A stretch of 45,147 nucleotides of DNA from assembly GCA_903917735.1 (NCBI GenBank), contig CAIXBR010000084.1, positions 1 through 45,147 of the forward strand. The letters run 5' to 3'. Numbering within the stretch: the stretch's first letter is position 1; each line of letters opens with the position of its first letter. Both the position numbers and the translations under genes were made by a program. The notes beneath the pieces were generated by a model. That model did not search any database, was not told the origin of the DNA, and saw only the letters and a list, made by a program, of their open reading frames with translations. This document shows positions 24,617-33,277 of this stretch, piece after piece. This stretch comes from an uncultured Elusimicrobia bacterium (GTDB lineage Bacteria > Elusimicrobiota > Elusimicrobia > Elusimicrobiales > UBA9959).

Positions 24617-25774
24617 TTAGCGCGGCTGCGGTCCAGGACCGGGCTGGCCGGCTTTGGCCACGTAGTCTATAACGTATGAAAAGCTGCCGAGCGCGCCGGT
24701 AACGGCCGAGCCCACCACGCCCATGCCGGCGGCGTTAAATGCGGTTACCTTATCAGCCAGGGCTTTCTTGGCTTCGGTGTCGAAGGTGAAGGTTTCCTGA
24801 GCCTGATAGGTTTCTATGGCGGCGGAAGGGATCACCCCGCCCTGCTGGTAGATGTTCTCCACCAGGAAATCCACGCTGTAGGAATAATTGGTGCCTTCGG
24901 GCCTGCTCACGCTGGAAACAGGCGGTACGCCCGCCGCAGTGAAGGACTGCAGGCGGGTCTTGGAAGCGGCCAGCGCGTCTTTTTCGAAAGGGAAGGTCTC
25001 GCGGGAGTCGTAGCGGGACACGGAGTACTGCGGGCGGTCCCCGAACTTGTTCGTCTTGATAACGTACTCCACCTGCACTGCGTAATTATTGTCGGGGCGG
25101 CCGACGGCTTTGCCGCGGATGGCCGGCACGCCTGCAGCCTTGAACTGGGCCAGGTAGGCGGGGATATTCTTCACGGCGTCGCTTTCAAAGGTGAACTTGC
25201 CGCCAGTGTAATACATGAACTTTACGTCGTACTCGGCCGTGGGGCGCAGCTCGTTCTTAGCCAGGTAGTCCACGGCGAAGGCGTTGCCGTTGCCGACCGG
25301 ATAAAGGTACGAGCCCAGCACGGGGAGTCTGGCGCTGCGGAAGCTGGAGGCGCAGGAGTTCATAGCCGCGGTCGCGTCGTTAGCCAGCCAGTAGGCGGCG
25401 CCGTTATTATAGGTGGCCGCCAGCACGGCGGGGGGAAGGGCCGTCCCGTTCTTTACGGTGGGGAGGTAATCTATCACGTAGCTGTAATTATTTCCCAGCG
25501 GCACCACGCGGCCGCCCAATGTGGTTATGCCGGCGGCGTTAAGGGCGGCTATACGCGCATCCATGGCCGGCTTTGCCTGGGTCTCAAAGGTGACAGTTTC
25601 GTCTGTGGTGTAGTTCGCTATGGTAACGCCCGGAGGGGCGACCGGGGCGGGCCCGTACGGCATCGGCACGCCGGCCTGGTTTATGGGGGTTTTGTTAATA
25701 TCGGTCAGTTCGGCCGCGGAAACGGCGGAAACGGCGCAGAGCAGAATACCAGCAAGTAAAGAAAGTCTCGTCAT
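24617..25774 (-). CDS. Secreted protein made of five repeats of about 67 residues (385 aa)
   Basis: Signal peptide MTRLSLLAGILLCAVSAVSA. Five related units begin near residues 52, 118, 185, 252 and 320, so the period is 66-68. Each has the pattern: Y-x-S/T-x-ETFxFExDA, a helix with about AxxxRLxxFxAAGV, a short PVxG strand, then NYSYxVDYL. Unit 2 is the most diverged and carries the only mature-region cysteine (NSCASS). Repeats 1, 4 and 5 are closest. The C-terminus is PGPGPQPR. I know no family with this pattern. A periplasmic or surface binding role is inference. It has its own promoter and terminator. Confidence 0.75.
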   Translation of the reverse strand: MTRLSLLAGILLCAVSAVSAAELTDINKTPINQAGVPMPYGPAPVAPPGVTIANYTTDETVTFETQAKPAMDARIAALNAAGITTLGGRVVPLGNNYSYVIDYLPTVKNGTALPPAVLAATYNNGAAYWLANDATAAMNSCASSFRSARLPVLGSYLYPVGNGNAFAVDYLAKNELRPTAEYDVKFMYYTGGKFTFESDAVKNIPAYLAQFKAAGVPAIRGKAVGRPDNNYAVQVEYVIKTNKFGDRPQYSVSRYDSRETFPFEKDALAASKTRLQSFTAAGVPPVSSVSRPEGTNYSYSVDFLVENIYQQGGVIPSAAIETYQAQETFTFDTEAKKALADKVTAFNAAGMGVVGSAVTGALGSFSYVIDYVAKAGQPGPGPQPR

Positions 25775-25812
25775 TCAAATCTCCTGGCAACCCGAAATCT
25801 CCCCGCCTCTTA

Positions 25813-25818
25813 ATTATA
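25813..25818 (-). promoter_or_regulatory. -10 element of the five-repeat protein gene
   Basis: TATAAT on the minus strand, 39 bp before ATG 25774. The rest of the gap 25775-26265 holds a GTCCCGGGC hairpin near 25871-25892, repeat copy A (25969-26044) and the hairpin at 26176-26199; no credible gene. Confidence 0.5.
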
Positions 25819-25968
25819 TTAATTCCCGGGTTTCGCCGTATGGGCCAAAAGACCTTGTTTTTTATGGGCCCAGAAAGTCCCGGGCTTGCGGCCCGGACAC
25901 GAATGGCGCGGGGGCTGTACTTCCGGACGGATTCGACCAGGAAGGCCTCGGCGATGAGGTTCAGGTAA

Positions 25969-26044
25969 TGATCAGGATCAGTAAAAAATATAACGCCGAT
26001 TACCGTCTGTTATCTGCTGTTTTTGGGGGAACGCCGCCCCTTTT
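25969..26044. repeat. Interspersed repeat copy A
   Basis: About 76 bp similar to 27119-27188, in the same orientation: TGATCAG, then GCCGATTACCGTCTGTTATC followed by TGCTGTTTTTGGGGGAACGC and CGCCCCTTTT. In one plus-strand frame both copies read DYRLLSAVF-x-GTPPLF. Both copies lie between genes, one on each side of the beta-barrel gene. Confidence 0.7.
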
Positions 26045-26175
26045 CCTTCACCTGAAAGCTGCTAAAACCGCGCCCATCGCTATAATAACTAGCCCATGGC
26101 TGTGCCATAATAAGCGCTATACGCCTCGGACGGCCAAAAAGCGGGGCTTTTCTTTGAAATTTTGCTGAGTTCCCC

Positions 26176-26199
26176 CACGCCCGGCAGCGGCCGGGCGTG
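26176..26199. other. Strong hairpin downstream of the beta-barrel gene
   Basis: CACGCCCGGC/GCCGGGCGTG, a perfect 10-bp stem with a 4-nt loop, 67 bp after the beta-barrel gene stop on the minus strand. No T-run follows, so it may be an RNA-stabilising structure or a weak terminator. Confidence 0.55.
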
Positions 26200-26265
26200 T
26201 CGGGCGGTGGTTGGTCGGGTCAGTCGTCGGCTGGAGCGGATTCTATAAGATTTGTCCAACTAATT

Positions 26266-27045
26266 CTATTTTGCAGGTCCGCCGAAATAAACGCGCAGCG
26301 TCAACTCACCGCTCAGTCCGGAATAATCCTGGGCATAATTGCCAGCCCCGGCCGGTTTAGAACCTGAGGGCACGATCTGGGCGCCAACCGCGTGAGGCAC
26401 TATATACAGCCTTGCTCCATCTTCTGCTTTAAGCTTATCGAACTTGCCGTCAGCTAAATACGCTGCATTAATCCCGAGGGATATGTTTTTGAACATATAC
26501 CATTCGATGCCGGCATCGGCATGCGGAATAATTTTATTCTGGTTGTAACAAATTTCACTGCCGGCGGTGTTTGTATAGCCGTCGCCCGTCCATATACAGG
26601 TCGTGGCTTTCATGTGCTCCGCGCCAGCGCCGAGCCATAGCGCCACGCTGGAATCTTTTGCTTTATGTTTCAAATACAGAATCGCCGGAACCTCCTCGGC
26701 AAAGCTTCTGATGCTGTCACCACGACTGACTTTGGGGAAAGTACCGTGGCTGAAAATCGTTACAGCCCGTCTTGCCTGGGCAATTGCTTTATATCCAATT
26801 GAAAGACCTACTCGGGTCTCACTGTTCCCCTCAAAAAACAATTCCCCGCCAGAGAAATAATTTGTTTTGGAAGTCTTATCGGAATCAGGAACATTTCCGA
26901 TACTCGCCTGATACTTCATGTTGTTGTCTAGGTCATTGTAATTGACCGGCGTTGCTCCGCCCTTAACCCCTATTCCCCAATATGCAAATGAAACAGCCGG
27001 CAGTAAGACAGCCAACCCAGTCACTGTAATCATTTTTTTTATCAT
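26266..27045 (-). CDS. Outer-membrane beta-barrel-like protein (259 aa)
   Basis: ATG 27045 follows GGAGGAGTTAAAA, a strong ribosome binding site, so the longer frame to 27135 is rejected. Signal peptide MIKKMITVTGLAVLLPAVSFA. The mature part alternates short strands and turns (YWGIGVKGG, SIGYKAIAQ, VALWLGAGAEHMKATT, ISLGINAAYLADGKF) and ends ELTLRVYFGGPAK, close to the aromatic-ended C-terminal strand of outer membrane barrels. Two cysteines (TTCIWTGDG, EICYNQN) may form a disulfide. Function unknown; porin or OmpW/OmpA-barrel-like are possible. Confidence 0.7.
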   Translation of the reverse strand: MIKKMITVTGLAVLLPAVSFAYWGIGVKGGATPVNYNDLDNNMKYQASIGNVPDSDKTSKTNYFSGGELFFEGNSETRVGLSIGYKAIAQARRAVTIFSHGTFPKVSRGDSIRSFAEEVPAILYLKHKAKDSSVALWLGAGAEHMKATTCIWTGDGYTNTAGSEICYNQNKIIPHADAGIEWYMFKNISLGINAAYLADGKFDKLKAEDGARLYIVPHAVGAQIVPSGSKPAGAGNYAQDYSGLSGELTLRVYFGGPAK

Positions 27046-27118
27046 TTTTAACTCCTCCCATACAAGAATCCCATTATTTCGATAGAATACAAAAGAATTA
27101 ATCGTTATAGAAGTGATT

Positions 27119-27188
27119 TGATCAGCAGGAAACATTACGGCGATTATCGCCTTTTATCTGCTGTTTTTTTGGGAACGCCCCCCCTTTT
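27119..27188. repeat. Interspersed repeat copy B
   Basis: About 70 bp, roughly 80% similar by eye to 25969-26044 (TGATCAG, GGCGATTATCGCCTTTTATC, TGCTGTTTTTTTGGGAACGC). It lies just upstream of the beta-barrel gene, reading away from it, and directly abuts the palindromic element at 27190. Confidence 0.7.
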
Positions 27189-27189
27189 C

Positions 27190-27261
27190 ATTCGGGCTAC
27201 AAGTAAAGTGACACACAACTTAATTGGTAATAATCAAGTTGTGTGTCACCTTATTCGGGCT
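27190..27261. mobile_element. Small palindromic element flanked by 9-bp direct repeats (MITE-like)
   Basis: ATTCGGGCT occurs at 27190-27198 and again at 27253-27261. The 54 bp between them contain a perfect inverted repeat GTGACACACAACTT (27208-27221) / AAGTTGTGTGTCAC (27236-27249) with a 14-nt loop. A palindrome framed by a short direct repeat is the form expected of a small non-autonomous insertion with target duplication. The inverted repeats do not reach the very ends of the insert, which argues for caution. No transposase is nearby. Confidence 0.4.
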
Positions 27262-27296
27262 TTTCGGCCCGGGACTTGCCCTGAAAGAACGGCGGT

Positions 27297-28736
27297 CTAT
27301 TTGCGCCCGTACACCCAGTTCAGGAAAGCGCCCCATTTGGTATCGTTGGCGAAAGGCAGGGTGAAATAATCCTCCTGCATGTATTGGGAGAACGCGGCCC
27401 AGGAACCGCCTATCACCCTGACCGGCGGCACATGCACCGAAAGCCCGTGGGCGCGGCTGAAGTCAAAGCCGGTGTTGGTCATACCGGTGAAATAGTACTT
27501 GTAGACAAGTTCGCCGGAGATGTAATTCATCAGGTCTTGGCCGGTCTGGCGGGCCAGTTGCTGCGCGGGGGTGTCCTGCGGGGTGTTCGCCGTCACTATA
27601 CTGACGAAATCGTACAGGTCACCGGACATAGAGACGCTGCTGGCTACGGCCGCCGTGGTGGCCAGCGTGACCCCGAAGATGTCGAAGCGCGCCGCCCCGG
27701 CTACACCCTTCGCTATCGGCCCCTTGTCGTTAAGAGCCAGTTCCGCGTCCACCCAGGCGTCCAGCTTGCCGCCGAAATTCTGCAGCTTAGACGTCTGTAT
27801 CACGGAAGCGTGGGCGCCGGACAGCTTATATTCCTTAACCCGGTCCACATAACCCTTGGCCATCATATCGCCGAGCTCTAAGCCGGAGATGGACGGATTG
27901 GAATTCAGCGTTTTCAACATCGCGTCCAGATCGTAACCTACCGACCACATCAGCTCGCTGGATCCCACGATGGCGTCCGTGTAATCCTTCACCTGCCAAG
28001 CCACCTCGCCCATCTGCATTATGCAGGAGGTCATGATAAAGGCGTCAACGTGGCCGGTCTGTGCCATCAGCAGGCGCAGTTCCGGCAGGGTAACGTAGTC
28101 CTTAGTCTCTACGTCGATAAGCGTGCCTTTTTCCTGGGTCTTTTTAGAGTCGAAAAAGCCATTGCCGTGGCCGTAGATCAAAAAAGCGTAATGACTGGCC
28201 GGGTAATTGGCCTTGGCCCAGGTGGTAAAGTCGGCCACATTATGCCAATCGCCGGTGTTAGTGGAATTATGCTGCCAGACTATGTCGCTGGCGAAAGCGG
28301 ACAGGACGCTCTCGTCTATAGCGCCGCCGGCCTTGAACATGGCCTCCACCTTGGCGTCCAGCTCGTCCGGGTTGCCGGGCGCGCCCAGGACCATGCGCAC
28401 CGTGGGGGTGGAGATGGAGCCGTCGGCGTGCTTGATCGGCAAGGCCGCCTGTATGACCACGTTCACTTTGCCGGTGGAACCGGTCTTCTTCATATCGAGG
28501 AGGCCCCACATCATGGAATAGCGAAGCTGGTCCTTGGTGGTGGAATAGTATATTACGGTCCAGTCCTTGGGCCCTCTGTGAACGGGGCGGTGAACCGCCA
28601 CAGCTGAAGAAACCGGAACCACTACGGGATTATCGCCCGTTCTTACCGAATTCAAGGCGGAAGAATGAAGCCCGGAAGCTTTGACCGGGTTAGAGAGCAT
28701 GAGGAGGAAAACCGCTGAAGCGAGCATTTTGAGCAT
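27297..28736 (-). CDS. Secreted clostripain-like cysteine protease (peptidase C11 family, 479 aa)
   Basis: ATG 28736 with AAGGTG upstream starts the signal peptide MLKMLASAVFLLMLSNPVKA; the longer frame is rejected. KDWTVIYYSTTKDQLRYSMM is the family start. The catalytic pair is His in FLIYGHGNGF (about residue 189) and Cys in FIMTSCIMQMGEVAW (about 236), followed by DAIVGSSELMWSVGYD. C11 enzymes cleave after basic residues and often self-activate; specificity here is inferred. The C-terminal 150 residues contain GLSVHVPP and end NWVYGRK. The substrate may be a surface protein. Confidence 0.9.
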   Translation of the reverse strand: MLKMLASAVFLLMLSNPVKASGLHSSALNSVRTGDNPVVVPVSSAVAVHRPVHRGPKDWTVIYYSTTKDQLRYSMMWGLLDMKKTGSTGKVNVVIQAALPIKHADGSISTPTVRMVLGAPGNPDELDAKVEAMFKAGGAIDESVLSAFASDIVWQHNSTNTGDWHNVADFTTWAKANYPASHYAFLIYGHGNGFFDSKKTQEKGTLIDVETKDYVTLPELRLLMAQTGHVDAFIMTSCIMQMGEVAWQVKDYTDAIVGSSELMWSVGYDLDAMLKTLNSNPSISGLELGDMMAKGYVDRVKEYKLSGAHASVIQTSKLQNFGGKLDAWVDAELALNDKGPIAKGVAGAARFDIFGVTLATTAAVASSVSMSGDLYDFVSIVTANTPQDTPAQQLARQTGQDLMNYISGELVYKYYFTGMTNTGFDFSRAHGLSVHVPPVRVIGGSWAAFSQYMQEDYFTLPFANDTKWGAFLNWVYGRK

Positions 28737-28787
28737 AATATCACCTTGAGCCGATCTTGTATAAAACTGTTCTATATAGTAATCGTT

Positions 28788-28793
28788 ATTATA
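28788..28793 (-). promoter_or_regulatory. -10 element of the clostripain-like gene
   Basis: TATAAT on the minus strand, 52 bp before ATG 28736, within GGTATAATAACGATTAC. The string ATAACGATTA is also found upstream of the beta-barrel gene (about 27099-27108), so the two secreted-protein genes may share a control element. Confidence 0.5.
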
Positions 28794-28850
28794 CCACCCC
28801 GTAAGTGCCATTGGGACTATGCGCCGCATAGGCCTTTTGGCCCAGGGAAT

Positions 28851-31433
28851 CTATTTAAGTCTTTTCTTCCAGTCGCTTATGGCCGCCAAGGCCTGCAGCG
28901 GGGTCATGTTGTCGGTGTCGCACATGGTCACTTCGTCCAGCACCGGGTGGCTGGAGAAGATCGGCAGCATCGGGGTCTGGTTCTCATCCTTCGAGTCCAC
29001 CTGTATATTGCCCTTGGTCTCCAGAACATTGAGTATCTCTCGCGCACGCTGTATGGCCGAGTCCGGCAGGCCGGCCAACTGGGCCACGTGGATGCCGTAG
29101 GATTTGTCGGCCGGGCCATGTGTTATCTTGTGCAGAAAAACGACTTCGGTCTTGCCCACCGCGTTGGTCCATTCTTTCACTGCTATGTTGAAATTCCTTA
29201 TACCGGCGAACTTCTCGGGCAGCTCGGTCAGCTCGAAATAATGCGTGGCGAACAGCACCTTGGGGCCGGCCTCCGGTTTGTAAAGGTGTTCCACCACGGC
29301 CCAGGCTATGGAAATGCCGTCGAAGGTGGAGGTGCCGCGGCCCACCTCGTCTAGCAGGATCAGGCTCTTCGGGGTGGCAAGGCGCATGATGGCGGAGGTC
29401 TCGCGCATCTCCACCATGAAGGTGGATTCGCCGCGGGCCATGCGGTCCTGCGCGCCTATGCGGGTCATGATGCGGTCCACAATGCCGATCTCCGCGGCGC
29501 GGGCCGGCACGAAAGAGCCCATCTGGGCCATGATGACCGCCACGGCGGCCTGGCGCAGGTACACGCTCTTGCCGCTCATGTTGGGACCAGTAAGGATCAT
29601 GATCCGGGAATCAGGCCCGCCTATCTCCAGGTCGTTGGAGACGAAAGTGCCTGCAGGCAGGAACCGCTCCACCGCCGGGTGGCGGCCTTCTTCCACACGC
29701 AGCAGGTCGCCCGAGGTTATGCGGGGTTTTGAAAATTCATAGCGCACGGCGCACTCGGACAGCGCGTAAAAAACGTCCAGTTCCGCTACCCCTGACGCGA
29801 AGGTCTTTATCTCGCTGAGAGAAGCGCGCACCTTTTCGCGCAGCTCGCCGAACAGGTGGGTCTCCAGTTTGGCCATGCGCTCTTGCGCGCCCAGGATCTT
29901 GTTCTCCAGGACCTTGAGCTCTTCGGTGATATAGCGCTCGGCGTTCACCAGGGTCTGCTTGCGTACGAAATAATGAGGCACCTTATGCGCCTGGGCCTTC
30001 GAAACCTCTATAAAATAGCCGAACACTCCGTTAAAACCGACCTTGAGCGTGGGGATCTGGGTCTTCTCTTTTTCTTTCAGCTCGATATCGTCCAGCAGCT
30101 TCTGGCTGTCGCGGCGCACCGCTCGCAGCTCGTCCAGGGAGGCGTTGTAGCCGGCGCGTATCACTCCGCCGTCGGAGAGTCTTGCGGGCGGGGTCTCGGC
30201 CAGGGCTTTCTCCAGCTCCAGGCGCAGTGTGTTGAGGGCGTGAGACGCCCCGTCCAGGCGGGAGGCCAGTTCGGGGGCGCATTCAAAGAAACCGGCGGAG
30301 CTTAAAAGCAGTTTCAGGCGGGGCAACTGGCCCAGGGCCTTGCGCAGGGCGCCGAGGTCGCGCGGCGAGGCGCTCAGGTTTATCACCCGGCCTAGCAGGC
30401 GCTCGATGTCTGGCACCTGGGACATTATCTCGCCCAGTTGTTCGCGGGCTTCCCGGCTCTCGGCCAGGAAGGCGGTAAAAGCCAGCCGGGTCTGTATCTC
30501 GCGTATATCGGTCAGCGGCTCAAGGATCCAGCGGCGCAGCAGGCGCGATCCCATGGAGGTCTTGCACATGTCCAGCACGCCCCAGAGGGTTTTTTTATCG
30601 TCGCCGTCGGGGGAGGTGACCAGTTCCAGCGTTTTTATGGCGGATTCGTCCAGCTGCAGGCGGTTGCCGGGCTCGTAATAAAAGGGGGAGAACATCTCTT
30701 TCAGGCCGGGCTGGGTCTGGCGCACGTAGGAGGTGACCTTCAGCGCGGTCTTCATGGCCAGCTTGTGGTTCTGCCACACGCCCTGGGCTGCCCAGGCCGG
30801 CTGGTGGGCGTCCGCGCGCGTATATTCGGTCAGCACGGCCGGGCTCAGGTCCAGGCCGCGTTTGTTTATTTCTTTTACGGTCCGGCTGTCGGCTATTATT
30901 TCCGCGGGGGAGGTCTTCGAGATAAAAGACATCAGCTGGTAGAGGTCGGGGTCGTTGAGATTCTGGGTGGCTATGAAATCCCCCGTGGAGGCGTCGAAAG
31001 AGGAGAGGCCCCAGCCGACTATGTCTATGTCCAGGGCCACCAGGTAATTGGAGGCGCGCGGAGCCAGCAGTTCGTCCTCTACCACGGTGCCGGGGGTTAT
31101 CAGGCGCACCACTTCACGCTTGAAAAGCTTGGCTTTCTTGGCGTCACCTTCGGGGGGGCCCGTCTGCTCGCAGATGGCCACCTTGTGACCGGCGGACAGC
31201 AGGCGCGAAATATAGTTGGAGGCCGCGTGGTGCGGCACGCCGCACATGGGCACGCCCTGGCGGGCCGTCAGCGTGAGGCCGAGAACGGAGCTGGCGGCCT
31301 TGGCGTCCTCGAAGAACATCTCGTAGAAGTCTCCCAGGCGGAAAAAAAGAAGAGCGTGCGGATAGGCTTTCTTCAAAGCCTGATACTGCTGCATCAGCGG
31401 CGTTTCCGGGGTTTCAACCTGTTGTTGGGACAT
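28851..31433 (-). CDS. mutS: DNA mismatch repair protein MutS
   Basis: Mismatch sensor ATPase. The mismatch-reading GDFYEMFFEDA (Phe-x-Glu) is at about residue 35-45, the connector and lever domains follow, then Walker A LTGPNMSGKSVYLRQ, MARGESTFMVEM, the Walker B-like SLILLDEVGRGTSTFDG and the ATFATHYFELTEL-type histidine segment (KVLFATHYFELTELPEK). 860 aa, MutS1 type. The C-terminal end (TPLQALAAISDWKKRL) is the normal tail. Works with the endonuclease-type MutL in this window. The start lies 18 bp after the dus stop direction-wise reversed: dus is downstream on the left only for the next operon, so mutS is probably transcribed alone. Confidence 0.97.
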   Translation of the reverse strand: MSQQQVETPETPLMQQYQALKKAYPHALLFFRLGDFYEMFFEDAKAASSVLGLTLTARQGVPMCGVPHHAASNYISRLLSAGHKVAICEQTGPPEGDAKKAKLFKREVVRLITPGTVVEDELLAPRASNYLVALDIDIVGWGLSSFDASTGDFIATQNLNDPDLYQLMSFISKTSPAEIIADSRTVKEINKRGLDLSPAVLTEYTRADAHQPAWAAQGVWQNHKLAMKTALKVTSYVRQTQPGLKEMFSPFYYEPGNRLQLDESAIKTLELVTSPDGDDKKTLWGVLDMCKTSMGSRLLRRWILEPLTDIREIQTRLAFTAFLAESREAREQLGEIMSQVPDIERLLGRVINLSASPRDLGALRKALGQLPRLKLLLSSAGFFECAPELASRLDGASHALNTLRLELEKALAETPPARLSDGGVIRAGYNASLDELRAVRRDSQKLLDDIELKEKEKTQIPTLKVGFNGVFGYFIEVSKAQAHKVPHYFVRKQTLVNAERYITEELKVLENKILGAQERMAKLETHLFGELREKVRASLSEIKTFASGVAELDVFYALSECAVRYEFSKPRITSGDLLRVEEGRHPAVERFLPAGTFVSNDLEIGGPDSRIMILTGPNMSGKSVYLRQAAVAVIMAQMGSFVPARAAEIGIVDRIMTRIGAQDRMARGESTFMVEMRETSAIMRLATPKSLILLDEVGRGTSTFDGISIAWAVVEHLYKPEAGPKVLFATHYFELTELPEKFAGIRNFNIAVKEWTNAVGKTEVVFLHKITHGPADKSYGIHVAQLAGLPDSAIQRAREILNVLETKGNIQVDSKDENQTPMLPIFSSHPVLDEVTMCDTDNMTPLQALAAISDWKKRLK

Positions 31434-31451
31434 AAATTAATAAAAAAACGG

Positions 31452-32429
31452 CTATTCCTTCGTATATTGTATCAAAAGCTCTTCGGCCTCTTTAAGGGTT
31501 TTCAGGCTCATGAACGCGCCCCTGGCGCCGGCGGCCCCCGGCAGGCCCTTCAGCCAGTAGCCCACCAGCTTGCGCGCCCGGGCCAGGCCATGCTCCTCGC
31601 CGTAGATGCCGGCGTTCAGAACCAGGAAGCGCAGGAAAAGCCTCATGCGGACGGAAGAAGTCACGGGTTCGGCTTTTTCCCCGGAAAGCCCGGCGGCTAT
31701 TTCGGCGAAAATAGCGGGGTTGAACACCGCCGCCCGGCCCACGGCCACGCCCGCGCAGCCAGCCTCAAGTATGGCGCGGGCCCCGGCCGCGTTCTCTACA
31801 CCGCCGTTGCCGAAAACCGGTATTTTGACCGCCGCGGCCGCAATCGCCATGGCCGCCAGGTCCACCGGACCTGTATGGAACTGTGACGCCGGCCTGCCAT
31901 GCAGCGTTATCGCGGCGGCGCCGGCCTGTTCGCAGACGCGGGCGAGCATAGGCCCCAGATTTTCTCCGGCCACCAGCCCGACGCGGAACTTCACGGTCAC
32001 AGGGATCTTAACGCTGCTGACGGTCCGGGAAATTATATCGGCCAGCAGCATAGGCTTGAGCATTAGCTCGGCCCCGGCCCCGGAGCGCCTTACTTTTTTT
32101 ACCGGGCAGCCGGCGTTGATGTCCACGATGTCGGCCCCGGCGCGCTCAGCCGCCTGTGCGGCCAGCGCCATCGAGGACGGGTCCGCCCCGAAGAGCTGTA
32201 TGGCCGCCGGGTGCTCTCCCGGCAGCAACTCCAGCATTTTGAAAGATTTTTTATTGCCGTATTTCAGGCTGTCCGCCGAGACCATCTCGGTGACCACCAG
32301 CCCGGCGCCGCCCTCGGCCGCGAGTATCCTGAAAGCCGCGTTGGTTATGCCCGCCATGGGGGCCAGCGCCAGATTGCTCCGGAGCTTGACCCGGCCTATG
32401 GAGACCGCATGGACCAGGGAGCCGGGCAT
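31452..32429 (-). CDS. dus: tRNA-dihydrouridine synthase (DusB-like)
   Basis: FMN enzyme reducing uridines in the tRNA D-loop. LAPMAGITNAAFRILAAEGG, TEMVSADSLKYG, IQLFGADP, and the catalytic cysteine in DINAGCPVKKVRRSGAG are present, then VTVKFRVG, ITLHGRPASQ, VFGNGGVEN and GVAVGRAAVFNP. ATG 32429 overlaps the stop of the upstream membrane-anchored protein gene (TGATG); an upstream GTG is possible. 325 aa. It is followed after 18 bp by the start of mutS, so dus and mutS can be one transcript. Confidence 0.92.
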   Translation of the reverse strand: MPGSLVHAVSIGRVKLRSNLALAPMAGITNAAFRILAAEGGAGLVVTEMVSADSLKYGNKKSFKMLELLPGEHPAAIQLFGADPSSMALAAQAAERAGADIVDINAGCPVKKVRRSGAGAELMLKPMLLADIISRTVSSVKIPVTVKFRVGLVAGENLGPMLARVCEQAGAAAITLHGRPASQFHTGPVDLAAMAIAAAAVKIPVFGNGGVENAAGARAILEAGCAGVAVGRAAVFNPAIFAEIAAGLSGEKAEPVTSSVRMRLFLRFLVLNAGIYGEEHGLARARKLVGYWLKGLPGAAGARGAFMSLKTLKEAEELLIQYTKE

Positions 32430-33205
32430 CACGGATTTAAAGCGTAGTTGCCGTCGTGGGCGTGCTTGAAGTCGCGCGGGGCCCTGCGGAAGACCGGGTT
32501 AGTCTCGCTTTTAGGCGCGCCTACCTTTTTAAGGACGTCCAGCTGGAAGGCCGAGGCTTTATCCTCGATATAGAGTATAGCGTCCAGCCCTTTATAGTCG
32601 AACCGGGCCGGGTTGATATCCAGCACGCGCTCATCCTTTTCCCCCGGGAGCGGGGGCGGCGAGCTTACCCTCTTGTTTTTCTCAAGGGTATACCAGGCGT
32701 GCCAGGCCTGGTGGGCTATAACGCCGGCGCACCAGGTAAGAGAGCGGAAGGCGTGATCGCCGGAAAGCGCCGCCACCGGCCGGCCGTTCTCCATATAAAA
32801 ACCCGTCTTATCCTCGTTGCGTACAACGTAAATATTTTTTTTGATAAAGAGGAAGGTTTCCCTGTCGGCCATCCAGATAAGTTTCAGCGCGTGCGTAACC
32901 TGGCTTTTAAATTCGGGAGAACCCTGGATATCTATCCCGACCTTCGGGTCATAAGGCTCCGGCAGACGCGCGGCGGCGGAGCCGTCTTCCGAGGCTGCTG
33001 CCGCGGGAGCGGATTTAGCGGCCGCGGCCGCCGGAGAGGCCGCGGAGCCGAATATCCTGACATTTCCAGCTCCAGCAGTTTCCTGCGGCCAGCCCGTGGT
33101 GCGGCCATTTATGTAATACCAGACGCCGGCACCCATCAGCACCAGCGGCAGAAAAGCGAGCACCTTGTGTGTGCGGAGGAAATTCTTGTTTTCCGTATCA
33201 GCCAT
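32429..33205 (-). CDS. Membrane-anchored protein of unknown function (258 aa)
   Basis: ATG 33205 gives MADTENKNFLRTHKVLAFLP, with one hydrophobic helix (KVLAFLPLVLMGAGVWYYI) at about residues 13-31 acting as an uncleaved anchor. An Ala-rich linker (SPAAAAAKSAPAAAASEDGS) leads to a domain of about 170 residues with GIDIQGSPEFKSQVTHALKL, WCAGVIAHQAWHAWYTLEK and LDAILYIEDKASAFQLDVLK. The HQAWHAWYTLE segment, with two His followed later by a Glu, looks like a metalloprotease-type site, but this is uncertain. Couples to dus by overlapping stop/start. Confidence 0.7.
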   Translation of the reverse strand: MADTENKNFLRTHKVLAFLPLVLMGAGVWYYINGRTTGWPQETAGAGNVRIFGSAASPAAAAAKSAPAAAASEDGSAAARLPEPYDPKVGIDIQGSPEFKSQVTHALKLIWMADRETFLFIKKNIYVVRNEDKTGFYMENGRPVAALSGDHAFRSLTWCAGVIAHQAWHAWYTLEKNKRVSSPPPLPGEKDERVLDINPARFDYKGLDAILYIEDKASAFQLDVLKKVGAPKSETNPVFRRAPRDFKHAHDGNYALNP

Positions 33206-33277
33206 AGACCCGGGAAGGGGAAAGCGCAAAACGCAAAGAGTATGGACCCTTTCCGCTTCGCGCTTTCCGGCTCGCGC

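Noticed and set aside
30438..31886. 482-codon plus-strand frame across mutS and dus
   Set aside because: Shadow of mutS and dus, spanning both without its own regulatory signals.
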